Source: Epiperipatus broadwayi
Taxonomy: Eukaryota; Onychophora; Udeonychophora; Euonychophora; Peripatidae
Assembly (NCBI GenBank): GCA_028023455.1
Contig: JAQFVV010006238.1
Coordinates: 1,369,478 to 1,433,477, forward strand
Direction of reading: 5' to 3'
DNA: 64,000 nucleotides
Positions 1 to 10,599 of the stretch are shown here, piece by piece. Both the position numbers and the translations under genes were made by a program. How positions within the stretch are numbered: position 1 is the first letter of the stretch; every line of letters begins with the position of its first letter. The notes under the pieces were generated by a model. It was not told the origin of the DNA and made no database searches. It was given only the letters and a program-made list of their open reading frames with translations.

Positions 1-160
1 TTGTATTCAAGTATTAAGATAAATTATTGAAAGGATCAATGAATAAGAGTAGAGATTGTGTTTTGTATTTATAGATTATGAAAATGCTTTTGATTCTTTA
101 AATATTTTTACAGCAATTAAAAGTTTGGGCTATCAAGATATAGGCCCAGGATATGATCAT

Positions 161-295
161 ATTCTGAAGAAACTTTATCAAAAATGCAACTTCTGTGATT
201 TGATTACATGGAATACTAAGAAGGGATATGGTCAAATTCTGAAAAAAATTTATCAAAATTGCAACTTCAATGATTTGATTACATGAAATACTAAG
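161..295 (+). repeat. 75-bp tandem duplication inside the RTE relic
   Basis: The stretch starting attctgaagaaactttatca at 161 recurs at 236 as attctgaaaaaaatttatca, and both continue through a near-identical gatttgattacatg block. The period of 75 is a multiple of three, so the duplication kept the frame. It duplicates about 25 codons of RT and is probably a local slippage or unequal-exchange event after insertion. Confidence 0.8.
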
Positions 296-530
296 ATTAA
301 CATTGCTAAGGATGTATGACAAGGTGATTCTATATCTCCAAATTATTTTACCGAAGTTTTGAATAAGTATTTTGTGGATTAAAATAGGAAGTAAGGGAAT
401 GAAATTAATACGGAAATAATGCTTCAGAGCTTCAGCAAATAGTGCAAGAGTTATCAGATGAAAGTAAAAATGTAGGGCTAAAGAAGATTAAAAAGAGAAA
501 GAAATGTTCAATGGATTTTATTATAAGATT

Positions 531-852
531 ATAATACAACCTATTAATCATGAATTAGAAAAAGTTATTATTTATAAATAAATACCTTGTTTAGTTTTTT
601 AATACAAATAAAATTAATCATAGAATTAAACTTGGCTGGATGCTTTTGGTAGAAATAATTGAATATTAAAAGAAAACTTGTTTATACATTTGAAAAGGAA
701 AAATATAATACAACCTATTAATCATGAATTAACAAAAGTTATCATTTATAAATAAAATACCTTGGTTAGATTTTTAATACAAATAAAATTAATAATAGAA
801 TTAAACTTGGCTGAATGCTTTTAGTAGAAATAATTGAATATTAAAAGAAAAC
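531..852 (+). repeat. 174-bp tandem duplication inside the RTE relic
   Basis: A block beginning ataatacaacctattaatca at 531 repeats from 705 and ends with ttgaatattaaaagaaaac in both copies (about 658-676 and 834-852). It contains the conserved RTE segment with the residues NHRIKLGW, so that motif is present twice. A few substitutions and one indel separate the copies, so the duplication is old. Confidence 0.85.
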
Positions 853-1389
853 ATCTTATATATTTAAAAATGAACGTTTTTAATAGATGTTTTTCTTGTT
901 CTTACTTGTGAATTTAAGTCTTGGATACTTAACAGAAGAGCAGTTCAGGGATTTCAAATCACTTGGCAAAGTGTTGAGAGATGTATGCTCTGAATAATGA
1001 CAAGGTATAGAACAGAAATAGTTGTGTGGAAAAACAAACAGATATCATTGAAAGAATATGTCCAGTTAGATTGGACATATTGTTACAAGAAATTGGATCC
1101 CAAGATATTGCAAAAGAACTGGAAAGATATCATATGTGAAATGAATGGATGAGGTAAGGAGGTCTGCTGGTGTGATGTAGAGAAGAGAGATTATGAATAG
1201 GAGAAACGGGATTAAACTTAGATAGAGCTTTATCCAGCACTGAGTTAATAATGTGATGCAGTAGTAGAATGCTAAAATATGAGGATTCGGACCCTTATGA
1301 ATTCCTGAGCAAGAAAATATTCGATTATAGGAATACCATTGTACAATGATTTTGTTATTAAAGTTTAAAAGGAATGGAGCGCAAAACAA

Positions 1390-2880
1390 AAATAAATTTT
1401 TTTTTTATCTCTTAATTAGTTTTTCACTTCAAATATAAAATCTGTATCATTAGATTTTATACACAAATACTTAATTCATAATTTTATCATTTATTAAACT
1501 TTGATAAAATAATTTTAAAATAGAAACTCAATTTTGTTAGTTTGTTTCTTTATTTCTTTTTTCAATGAGTATTTAATTAAATTGTAATCAGTCGATTGTT
1601 CACAAAGAAAAAGAACGAGAATGGAAAAGAAAAATTCTTTATCAAGTTATATATATATTTTAACAAAACTGTCATAAAATGAAATTTTTATTTTACGCTG
1701 ACATGCCAGGAAAGGATTATTACTTGCGACGTAAACTGCTGATAATGCATTCTGCTAATAAAGACAATAGAAGAAAAATCTTACAAGTAAATTACAACTT
1801 TCGTGCCTTCTTTTTATTATAAAAGTCATTATATACCAATTCTAAATTAAATGTTTTTTTTTTAAATCAAGTTCAAATAAATCAAGAATACAGTTTACAA
1901 AAAGCATAAGATAAAATAAAAATTCGCGCTATAAAACAAATATCTTTCCTCTTTTGAAAATTTCACAAAGAATTCTTTAATCACATTTAATTAGAATATT
2001 ATCTGAGTAATGCAGAGAATTAATACAAAAATAATTAAATTCAACTTTTTAAAAATAAAATAAAATGAAGTAATATACCATATTATTTTATTTATAGGGG
2101 AAGTATGACGATGAATAATATTCGCAGTCACTTAACAATAATACAAAACTCGAGGAAATAAGTATTAATATATTTATTATAAGTAATCATAACACAAATA
2201 TATACAGCGTTTGTGTACAATATTTCGCCTTTATTATACAGTTGGTGAATTATACAAATGTAGCTATTAGCGGTGCAGCTAATGTTTGGGATGATACTGT
2301 GACCTTTCTCTTGAGAACTTGATATTTCCAGCCCATGGGTGGTTGCCTCTTGTACAGGTATGGCGATGACTGTAGTTACTCGTTTTCAGCTCTAGGCTTG
2401 AGATTGCTTTATTGTAACCTATAGTATTGTGGATCATGTATGTACTGTCATTCAACATTTGACAGTTGGGTGCTTTAGTATTTTTTAAGCTATGACGTAT
2501 TACGCTTAACATGTTTTCTCCCAATAAGATTTCATCAAAAATTAGATGAATGGTGTCATGACAACAAAGACACTAGCATGACTAATCCATGGGAATGATG
2601 TTTTTTTTTATCATGGTGACCTGTGAGATTTAAAAAGTCGAGAGACCTATGCAATATTTTGTCATTTTTCTGTCTTTTGTGTCAACGTGAACAGAGTCAC
2701 TTTTTAGAGATTTAGCTTTTTTTGAGGTAAGAGATTTTAGATTTTGATTTTTAGACATTTTGATTATTTTTTACTTAGAAATATTACTGTAAATTATTGA
2801 AATGTAGATTTTTTGAATTTGTTTTATTTTAATTGTATTGAGAATATTACTGTAATTTCTTGAAATTTAGAGATTTTAAT
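1390..2880. other. AT-rich stretch without recognisable features
   Basis: I see only short chance frames and homopolymer runs here. The 81-codon minus-strand frame at 2279-2524 has no motif I recognise and no coding-like neighbourhood. Confidence 0.5.
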
Positions 2881-2885
2881 TGAAA

Positions 2886-3475
2886 ATGGCTGAAACTGCT
2901 GAAACTACTGATATATCACTGTGGGATCTACCAGCTTCAGAAGAAGAAGCAATTACTTTTTTTCCAGAATCATGGAGTCATACCAAAGTTCAAATTATGT
3001 GTAAATGGCCATGAGATGAAGAAATACATTCACAACTCAGAAAAACAGTGGCGTTGCAATCTGAAAGATTGTTTAAAAAAATACCAATAAGAAAAGGCAC
3101 ATGGTTTAAAGGCTCAAAAGTTTCTTTTGTCATCGCTCTATGCTTTATATACAGCAGATCATTTGAACATGGTGGACAAAACAGTAGTTGACTGGAACAA
3201 CTATCTCTGCAAAGTATGTACATGGAGACTATTACGTTAAGAAAGGCAGAAAATCAGAGGTCCAAACACAATTGTTGCGATAGATGAAAGTTTATTCTAC
3301 AAGCACAAGAACAATGCTGGCAGAGTTCTTCCACAACAGTGGATATTTGGTGGTATCTGCAGAAAGACTGACTATCTATATCAATGATAAAATGAGTCCC
3401 CATTTTCCTCCACAACAGTGGATATTTGGTGGTATCTGCAGAAAGACTGACTATCTATATCAATGATAAAATGAG
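2886..3475 (+). pseudogene. Merlin-family (ISXO2-like) transposase, broken
   Basis: Remnant of a Merlin DNA transposon transposase, a DDE enzyme related to bacterial IS1016/ISXO2-like transposases. It starts MAETAETTDISLWDLPASEE at 2886. A CxxxxC zinc-ribbon-like element (RWRCNLKDCLKK, near 3048-3085) and the family block RKGTWFKGSKVS (near 3091) follow in different frames. The first catalytic aspartate lies in TIVAIDESLF (about 3269-3299), followed by the typical NNAGRVLPQQWIFGGICRKT. At least two stops and one frameshift break it, and a 79-bp tandem duplication interrupts it after the WIFGG block. The C-terminal D/E region is not visible. Family assignment rests on recalled motif spacing and has not been searched. 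Confidence 0.72.
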
Positions 3476-3476
3476 T
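3329..3476 (+). repeat. 79-bp tandem duplication in the Merlin relic
   Basis: The block containing ccacaacagtggatatttgg at 3331 recurs at 3410. Both copies run on identically to aatgagt (3397 and 3476). About 69 bp of each copy appear identical, so this duplication is recent compared with the decay of the transposase around it. Confidence 0.9.
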
Positions 3477-3539
3477 CTCCTCTTCATTTTATATTTTTCA
3501 TGCACACCCTGTGATGCTATCTTGTTATATTTATTCTCC

Positions 3540-6500
3540 TTCAGATATATAAATTATTTGCATATAGCTCCTTTGCTAGCTGTGGACTTAGAAAATAATG
3601 TGACACGAGATGTGGCAAAACTACTGAGTCCACAACATGAGTACCAAAGCATAGGCAAGAAGCTGGATTTGATTCTTTCCCTGCATTCCATGTGGAATAC
3701 ATAACCATCATGGCTATCACCATCCACCTACCACTGGGAACCTCTCCATTGATTTTAAAACTATTGTCACATGGTACTATGTCCAGTAAATTTTGTAATT
3801 GCTTGATCAACTGCAACTTTTCTGTGCATCTGATAATCAGCCTTAAAATTTATATTGCACTGCTCTATAATAGTCTAATTTTGTAGAGGCGGTTAAAATC
3901 ATTACTTGCTATACAGATAGACATACAGATATGCTAATAGATTATTAAATCTTTGAGTCATTGTAGCTATAAAATAAAGTTGCCTCAAACTTGGATCAGA
4001 TCTCCAAAATTACATTATACATAATCATCTAATTTATAAATATAATTTATATATTATATAGATATGTGAGTTTAAAGAAAAATCTAAAATAATAATAATA
4101 ATAAAAAAATTAAAAATAATAATAATGAAATCTAAAATAATAAGTAATAAAATCTAAAATCAATATTTATGTATAATATACAGAGTAATATCTATTTTCA
4201 GGATGAAGGCCTTGAAATTGCAAAATCTTCAAAGCATGTTGAATCCATTTTGTAGTTATCATTTTACTGTTAAAAGATGTACATTTTTGTTTTCTCCATA
4301 CAATCTAATAAACTGAGCAGCAAAAAAAAAAAAAAATTAAATGAATTTATTACTAGAAATATTAATAAAAATCAAAAATTTGACCAATTTTAACATGCCA
4401 TACACCATGTTAAAAGAAATCAAACTGCAGACAATGATGCTATTGACAATAGTCCATTTGGTTTTCCCCCAATTTTGAAATAAAATGAAATAAATATTTA
4501 ATTTCAAACTAATAAGTCACAGCCACACTAACTTTTGCAAAATAGTTAATTATGTTCTGGGAATATCAAATCTTGTAACTGATTTTAAACCTATATCTCT
4601 AACAAATATATTTTTTTCAAATTTTGCACATGTGTTTAGTATAGTTGACAATGCAATATTTCAGGTTTAGAATGAAAAATGAGAGAAAAAAAATTAATTT
4701 CAAATACAATGACATTATTTAGATTCTCTCTCTCTTTTTTTAAAATTTGAATATTAATAGTTTTCCTGTTTTTTTTAAGAAAATTGATTTCAAAAAATTG
4801 AAGTGATTTAGTTTACAGTTAATTATTAAAAAACAGAAGGAAAAAGAAATGAAAGATGAGAACTTAATTTTTTTTCATTATTTCCTTTAAAATTGGTTTT
4901 TTAATTGCTGCTTTTATAGAAACAAAAATCTTGTAACCATTTTTAAATGATTATTTTTTAAAAAAACAACAAACATTTGTTTTCTAAGTAGACTAGTAGC
5001 CAATTTAGATAGTCATTAGGCATTAGCAATAAATAAGTAGTGACAATTATGCAACATTATCAGATCTAAGCATATTGACATTGTTTGTTTCCGTCTCTGG
5101 GAGCAAAATAATACTGAAAAGAGAACAGTGCAATATAGGCAAAATTTTAGCATCATATTTATGGTGCAAAGAAAACAAGAAGCAATAATATAAAATGTGG
5201 ATGGTTTTTATATTTAATTACCTGATATTCAGCCAAAGTTGCAGATATCAATACTGTATAGTTGTTATTGAAGCAGGCAGAAGTCTTAGTGAAAATTACC
5301 TTAATATATAAAAGGTACTGTCTACATATTATATATAATACTTTTTACAAGTCTTTTTTATTATATGAACAAAATTTCTACAGCCATATCAAATTAGACA
5401 ATCTTTCTTGAGTCATAGAAGTATTATTATTGATAATTTTAATTCAGAAAAAAACAAAGAAAGTATATTTTCTATTTTATATATAAACTACAATTAATCC
5501 AAACACCATTACTTCAAAATGATCTTCTTTTTGAACAAAGTTACAAAATATTAGTTTGATTTATTATTTTAGTTATTACTATATAAAAATTTTGTGCATT
5601 AGAAAACTTTCATTCAAGAGTAGTCTACAAAGTTTGAAAAATACAATTGGCCTCAAACCAATCGTGTTCCTCAACTTGCTGGATGGGATTCTATAAAATT
5701 CACTATTGTAAAATCACACCTTCATTAGATTAGACATGTAAGATGAGTAAACCAAAAAAAGATATCTCATGGTTTGAACTTGAATATGCTTTTTCTGGGA
5801 GGGGTAGACTCTGTTTGTATTGTAAGGATTATCTCAAAGATATTTTTTAAAAAAATGCAGGGTCAATCATTTCCATTGGAAGGATATGGCAGAGACTAGA
5901 ATATATTAGAGAACTAGATTTAAACATGGTATCAAAGTATTTCAGAAAGAAAAGGTTTCTGCTGAAGAAATTAAAAGACAATATGCCAAAATATCATACA
6001 GAAAATTTTTTGACTAGCATCTTCTATATGTGGATATATTTGCAGCTTACATAATCATAACAAAATTCATTTCTTGAATAGTTTCTTTCTCTGCTTTCCT
6101 TTTTTTTATTTGTTTTTGGAGTTTTAGAATGGTCATATTCATTTATGAGTGACTGTTATTGCTGTTGTTGTTATTATTATTATTATAAATATAATTATTT
6201 AAATTTTCAGCAAGGTTTAGAGTTATAATATGGGGAGGGGGGACTTTTTGTTCAATTCTAAAATATTCACCAATTCCAAAATGTTCTCTATCCCCAATTT
6301 TGGGTTAACGATAGTCTGTCTATATATGTTACAACATTATTTTATTTTTGATGTTTATTATAAAATTTGATGAAAAATTTAACCTAGTTTAAAGCAGATG
6401 TAAAACTTGCAAATTTGTGACTAATAAATGTGAATTTTTTTTGTAGATAAATTAAGTTGTATAATTATATAACTTGTTATTTTCAAGATCTTTATGAAAT

Positions 6501-6540
6501 ATTATAACTTTATCTTTGCTATTGCATTACCAAATCCATA
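3540..6540. other. AT-rich stretch, no recognised gene
   Basis: There are two overlapping frames on opposite strands near 3541-3886, neither with a recognisable motif. A plus-strand run of about 23 codons from 5742 (MSKPKKDISWFELEYAF) with a nearby C-x2-C looks faintly coding-like but soon hits a stop. The rest is simple AT-rich sequence with (AAT)n runs near 4090-4130. Confidence 0.4.
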
Positions 6541-6544
6541 TATC

Positions 6545-6683
6545 ATCTATGTTCTTTATTACTTTTACAATGCTTTTTTTACAGACTAATATCAGTTTTG
6601 ATTGCCCCAGCAATCTTCTTCAGAACTTCTACTTATATCTCCAAATTTAAAAAAGCATTGTAAAAGTAATAAAGAACGTAGGT
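6545..6683. repeat. Short inverted-repeat element with hammerhead-like core
   Basis: The left arm (6545-6580) and right arm (6649-6683) are inverted copies of a sequence containing acttttacaatgctttttt. They enclose about 70 nt that on the minus strand read as a hammerhead-ribozyme-like motif, listed separately. The form matches the larger palindromic repeats at 8.3, 8.9 and 10 kb. Confidence 0.75.
6584..6630 (-). ncRNA. Hammerhead ribozyme-like motif (family D)
   Basis: Read on the minus strand: CTGAAGA (6617-6623), which fits the conserved CUGANGA core. One base follows, then a six-pair stem II, GATTGC-TGGG-GCAATC (6600-6615). Next comes AAAA where GAAA is required, then ACT-GATATT-AGT, a three-pair stem III, and C17 at 6584. 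Everything except the invariant G12 is in place. G12 is A here, which should abolish or strongly reduce cleavage. Stem I pairing is weak. This is a probable decayed ribozyme; hammerheads are known from PLEs and animal retrozymes. Confidence 0.6.
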
Positions 6684-6689
6684 AATATT

Positions 6690-8080
6690 AATATTATATT
6701 TTCAAGATCGCCATTTTCCAAAAAACTGCATTTTTATAACATTTCACAATTCTCCCGTTTTACGTGATGTCAAGTTGTTTAGTGTGAACATTCAATTTAT
6801 ACAAAATGCAGAAATTTCTGAAGGCAGGACCCTAAAGCACAGAATTCAGAACAAGTGTCCTATCTTCCCAGTCCTATGGGTAGTATTCTTGTTATTAATG
6901 TTTACTTATTGATAATTGAGTATTGAAATATTTTCTTCGTGTTATCTGTGACATTTATATTTTTTTCCAGTTTTTCTCTTGCGAGGGGTGCAGGGGTTAC
7001 ATTAAATTAATATTCATTTTTAAAAGGTAACTGCATTAAGAAAAAAGTCATACTTTATTTTTTTCAAGCAAATTAAAGTTTGTTTCTTTTAACTTTGATA
7101 CCGTGAAACTTTGCTTTTCTCTCTCTTTCTTTTTTGGTTTCTTTTCATAGATCCATTTTCTTGGTGCAATTAAAATGGCTGAAGTAACAAATATAAAGTA
7201 ATGGAAACCTCTTAACCCACAAATCAATAGCACCAAATGGGAAAATCCTGCAGCCTTTTAAAAATGGAAATAACAGACTTTTTTCAAAATACACGTTCCA
7301 ATACTTTTTTCTAAAAAGAATTTTTAAATAATTTTGAGTTTAGATGTTGAAAAATAGAATACTTTTTTTTATAAATCATTCATTCCTGTGTGAACATTGT
7401 CTAGAAAAAAAACCCAAAGATAATAAATGAAAAAAAAAAAGAAGTAAATATGTATTATGTATGTGTTTATATATATATAATTTTATCCTATTGCTAGTAT
7501 AAAAAATATGGATTTAAATTGGGGAAAATTAGTTTTTAAGATAAATAGGAATTACCTTAGTTATTTGCTGATATGAATTCGGTAGTGTCTCGTATTAATA
7601 GCAGAATGGGAATTGAATCGTCTACCAATTAAGTGAATTGCGCATTTTCCATGGTAGCGTTGTTCGTTGTGGATTATATTTTTGTTTTTCTTAATGATAG
7701 AGAGGAAATTACTGTTAAAAATATTTCTGTTTTAAAAACGAACAATTATATTTATATTGACATCATTATATTCGATTTTATTATTAGCTATGAAAGTTAT
7801 GTGGATTTCTATAGATACAGAGTTGTAGATCAAAGCTCTCCCTGTCTCATTTGGTGCTTGAGCATCACCTGATTTTTCGAGCATTCTACTATTCAATTGT
7901 TTTATTAAAGGTGTTTACAAATAATGTCAGACATAATTCTTTCATTAAAAATGTATTGAGTTTGTTGTTCAGTAATTCATAATGCCTGAGAGGTCCTAAC
8001 TATCTAATCAACATGCTGATATTTATTTAGTGTATTTTTCACTACACCATTCAATGCAAGGTAGAGTGGGGTTGATAAAA
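6690..8080. other. AT-rich stretch without recognised features
   Basis: No frame carries a recognisable motif. The 79-codon frame at 7633-7872 looks like chance in AT-rich DNA. Confidence 0.45.
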
Positions 8081-8085
8081 TTACA

Positions 8086-8727
8086 CTACAGAAATATTAT
8101 TCATTAAATGGATAATTGATGACTAATAAAAATTATTAATATACTTCCATAGTAGTTTGTGTCGGAGTTGTGAAGGCAGTAAGCTTGACTTATCAATTAA
8201 ACTGTAGTAATTTTTCTATCTATATATACTAAACAATGATAAAAGTATGTATTTTTATATTGGACTATTTCCATCATCTAATATGCTATTGAATGTCTTT
8301 AGAAAAATTTTATTTTATTCAAACATACCAAATACATTCAACTGTTAGTAATAGTACATAAAGTTAAATTTTTCTAAAGACATTCAATAGCATATTAGAT
8401 AATGGAAGTAGTTCAGTATAAAAATACAACTAGCACACCACCATCACAAACCTTCAGAGAAAACCCAATGATAAAGATATGTATAAGATTGTGATCTGGA
8501 CTAACTGATGAGTGTTGGTTCAGCATAAAATGTGCATCTTGGTGATCATACATCATTTTTACATGTCTTTGATCATATGTTTGTGATTATATCCTCCACA
8601 AGGTATTAAAAGCAGATAGAAAACAGTTCCTATCTTGCTTGAGAGTGGTGTACTGAAAATTAGGACCACAAAAATATTATTCATTAAATGAATATTCTCT
8701 AGTTGAATGACTAATAAAAATTATTAA
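8086..8727. mobile_element. Composite repeat with direct repeats, palindrome and hammerhead motif
   Basis: Two diverged direct repeats sharing aatattattcattaaatg and gactaataaaaattattaat lie at about 8086-8143 and 8668-8727. Between them is a palindrome with arms at 8252-8310 and 8366-8425 (about five mismatches in 59 bp), followed by a hammerhead-like motif at 8491-8550. The palindrome sequence (tggactatttccatcat, later caaatacattcaactgttag) is related to the arms of the 588-bp unit at 9991-10578. Both share the distal caaaccttcag segment. This suggests a non-autonomous PLE-related element. Exact borders are uncertain. Confidence 0.55.
8491..8550 (+). ncRNA. Hammerhead ribozyme-like motif (family G, copy 1)
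   Basis: CTGATGA is at 8505-8511. Stem II is GTGT (8512-8515) with GCAT (8523-8526), four pairs including two G-U. AAAA at 8527-8530 replaces GAAA. Stem III is ATG-TG-CAT, with C17 at 8538. Stem I pairs the bases just before the core (actaa) with ttggt just after the cleavage site. Beyond an asymmetric internal loop, gtgatc pairs with gatcat. Only G12 departs from the consensus. Copy 2 at 12.05 kb keeps the same pairing with different bases. Confidence 0.65.
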
Positions 8728-8970
8728 TGCTGAGAATATTTTTATTCTATGATTGAGTAAATAAATAATGAGGACTTTGATAAGTATTTAATCTTTTAGT
8801 AGAGTTATATATATATATAATAAAAAGTCAGATGTCACATGACATGTATAGCTTGTACTTATAAATATTAAAATTAAGAGCATGCTAATGAGCTCTAAAC
8901 AAGCTTTCTTTTTTATTTATGATAAATGCTACTACAAGAGAAGGCATTCAAATTATTTTTATCTTGGGAT

Positions 8971-9027
8971 TGTCATCATCCCAGACCGGTTTCGACCTAT
9001 GGGTCTCTTCAGTGAGGAGTTGGGACA
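8971..9027 (-). ncRNA. Hammerhead ribozyme-like motif (family A, left arm)
   Basis: Minus-strand copy of the motif at 9254-9311. The core CTGAAGA, stem II GACC/GGTC, GAAA and the self-complementary ACCGGT before C17 (position 8984) are all retained. Distal stem I is weaker than in the right arm because the sequence after the cleavage site is tgggatgatgaca. Confidence 0.72.
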
Positions 9028-9253
9028 TTAGATTCAAAAAACCAACTCAAGCAAAGCATTTATCTAAAAGTTAATTGTTAGAAGAAGATCTGAAACTTTT
9101 AGACATCTATATGTCTTTAAAGTCAGCTCTCCAACTGAAAAAATCATATGGGCCTGAACTTTAAAGACATGTAGATGTCTAAAAGTTTCAGATCTTCTTC
9201 TAACAATTAACTTTTAGATAAATGCTTTGCGTGAGTTGGTTTTTTGAATCGAA

Positions 9254-9311
9254 TGTCCCAGCTCCTCACTGAAGAGACCCATAGGTCGAAACCGGTCTGG
9301 GGATGGGGACA
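9254..9311 (+). ncRNA. Hammerhead ribozyme, best-preserved copy (family A)
   Basis: All conserved elements of a type I hammerhead are visible. CTGAAGA is at 9269-9275. Stem II is GACC (9276-9279) with GGTC (9284-9287) closing a four-base loop. GAAA is at 9288-9291. ACCGGT (9291-9296) is a zero-loop, self-complementary stem III, followed by C17 at 9297. Stem I pairs ctcctca with tgggga in six pairs, then TGTCCC with GGGACA in six more across an asymmetric internal loop. Such a short stem III usually works better as a dimer. Predicted cleavage is between 9297 and 9298. Activity is inferred, not shown. Confidence 0.82.
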
Positions 9312-10144
9312 ATCCATGATAAAAATGATTTGAATGCCTTCTTTTGTAGTAGCATTTATCATAAATGAAAAAAAAAAGCTTGTTTAGAGCTCATTAGCAT
9401 GCTCTTAATTATATATATATATATCCAGAAATTGACTCTAATTTTGGAAGTTAACATTTATTTAAAGATTTGTTGTGATGGTGGTATTTTCTTGAGTGTT
9501 TGTAAGAACATTTAAATTTTATTTATATATTTATATTTTTTTACAGTAATAGTATAGAACACAGTATTTCAAATGGTATTCTTTTTTATTCAATTCCTAT
9601 ATTAGATTATCATTGATCAGACCAGCATCTATTTGAAACTTTTGGTTCTGTATTCCCCTGCTGTATGATTACTAACAGTCATAAAAAGTTTGAATTTTTA
9701 AAAAAAATACTTCTTCATAAAACTATAAATTTAGGGCTTATATTACACTCTACATAGATATCTTTTAACTTATCTATATTAGAAATATGAGTGTCCTGAG
9801 TATGGACCAAATATTTTGAGAATACTTGAGATGTTTTCACATTCCAAAAACACTTTTATTCCAGATTCAAATTTCCTACGATACACTAATTATTAAATTG
9901 GCAGTATGTTTTTCTATTGTTCTTTAGATTAAACTGTAATTTTTTTGATTATATACATTTCCATGCCAAAGAAGAACATTTTAATAGACAAGATGTGATA
10001 TGTTGGATTATTTCCATCATTTATGAGTGAATGTTGAATGTACAGAAAATTTTAAACTTTATTTAAACTTTCCAAATACAAACAACTTGTTAGTAATAAC
10101 ACACAAATAGACAATACAGGTTAGTAATTACACGTTTCAAGTAG

Positions 10145-10178
10145 TATTATTCTCCACTCTTCTTCAGGTGTTGCTGGC
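10145..10178 (-). ncRNA. Hammerhead-like core (family B, left arm)
   Basis: Minus strand: CTGAAGA, about 22 nt, then TGAAAC. The intervening bases form only a short imperfect stem II (AGT with ACT). Position and context match the right-arm copy. Probably a degenerate PLE hammerhead; low confidence in fold. Confidence 0.4.
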
Positions 10179-10211
10179 CTATATGCACAATGACAATATT
10201 CGCTTAAAAGT

Positions 10212-10287
10212 TGAACTCGCACCTTTAGATTCCTGAATATCAAATTTTTTTAAGGCAAACGCTCTACCAACTGAGCTATTCTATCAA
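10212..10287 (-). repeat. tRNA-derived segment inside the palindromic unit
   Basis: On the minus strand, ATAGCTCAGTTGGTAGAGCG matches a tRNA D-arm/A-box and GGTGCGAGTTCAACT resembles a T-arm/B-box, about 50 nt apart. The acceptor stem does not close and the anticodon arm is irregular, so this is a SINE-like relic and not a working tRNA. Related copies are at 26064-26136 (minus) and 28864-28950 (plus). Confidence 0.65.
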
Positions 10288-10362
10288 AGGCAACATATAG
10301 TAGAAATTGGATATATTTATATATGAGGGTTGGTTGTCACTATGCATATAGGCCAGCAACAC

Positions 10363-10396
10363 CTGAAGAAGAATGGAGAATAATATTACTCGAAAC
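10363..10396 (+). ncRNA. Hammerhead-like core (family B, right arm)
   Basis: CTGAAGA at 10363-10369 and CGAAAC at 10391-10396 follow ggccagcaacac. Stem II is poor in this copy. The arrangement of CTGAAGA plus CGAAACGTTG just before the 3' tail is characteristic of PLE terminal repeats. Degenerate. Confidence 0.42.
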
Positions 10397-10599
10397 GTTG
10401 TGTAATTACTAACCAGTATTGTCTATTTGTGTGTTATTATTAACAAGTTGTTTGTATTTGCAAAGTTTAAATAAAGTTTAAAATTTTCTGTACATTCAAC
10501 ATTCACTCATAAATGATGGAAATAGTCCAACATATCACATCTTATAATATACCATCATTACAAACCTTCAGACAAATATTTTAATAGACAGTTTAGTGG

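Larger units (their letters stand above)
30..1260 (+). pseudogene. RTE-type LINE fragment, heavily decayed
   Basis: Part of an RTE-clade reverse transcriptase, which would copy its own RNA at a nicked genomic target. The segment FVFIDYENAFDSL (from about position 62) is the first RT catalytic block. Further on, fragments align with the better RTE copies in this window: QGDSIS near 320, ASELQ near 420, and NHRIKLGW near 610 and 785. The C-terminal part, with traces of the W-T-L-N and Q-R-L-Q blocks, lies at 900-1250. Stops and frameshifts break every frame, and two internal duplications lengthen it. The endonuclease domain is missing, so it is 5' truncated or runs off the window edge. Confident as an RTE relic, less sure of exact ends. 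Confidence 0.8.
8872..9410. mobile_element. 539-bp palindromic element with hammerhead motif in each arm
   Basis: The left arm (8872-9123) and right arm (9158-9410) are nearly perfect inverted copies about 252 bp long, separated by a 34-nt spacer. Each arm contains one hammerhead ribozyme-like motif, on the minus strand in the left arm and on the plus strand in the right. The arms start and end with aattaagagcatgctaatg and its complement, next to (TA)n. No long ORF is present, so it is non-autonomous. Tail-to-tail dimers of a PLE-like or retrozyme-like unit would produce this form. Confidence 0.8.
9991..10578. mobile_element. 588-bp palindromic PLE-like unit with tRNA-like centre and 12-bp TSD
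   Basis: Inverted arms lie at 9990-10196 and 10334-10541. They share blocks such as ttaaactttatttaaacttt and cttcaggtgttgctggcc. The unit is bounded by ttttaatagaca at 9979-9990 and 10579-10590, a probable 12-bp target-site duplication. The 137-nt centre holds a tRNA-like segment on the minus strand. Each arm has a hammerhead-like core, CTGAAGA then a weak stem and GAAAC. The same arm and tRNA-like sequence flank the PLE at 25.9-29.0 kb, which links this unit to PLE terminal repeats. No coding frame. Confidence 0.78.

Noticed and set aside
3541-3886. Remainder of the Merlin transposase or another enzyme
   Set aside because: Neither strand shows a motif or a plausible second D/E block.
10212-10287. 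Functional tRNA gene
   Set aside because: A-box and B-box are recognisable, but acceptor and anticodon stems do not close, and copies occur inside mobile repeats.
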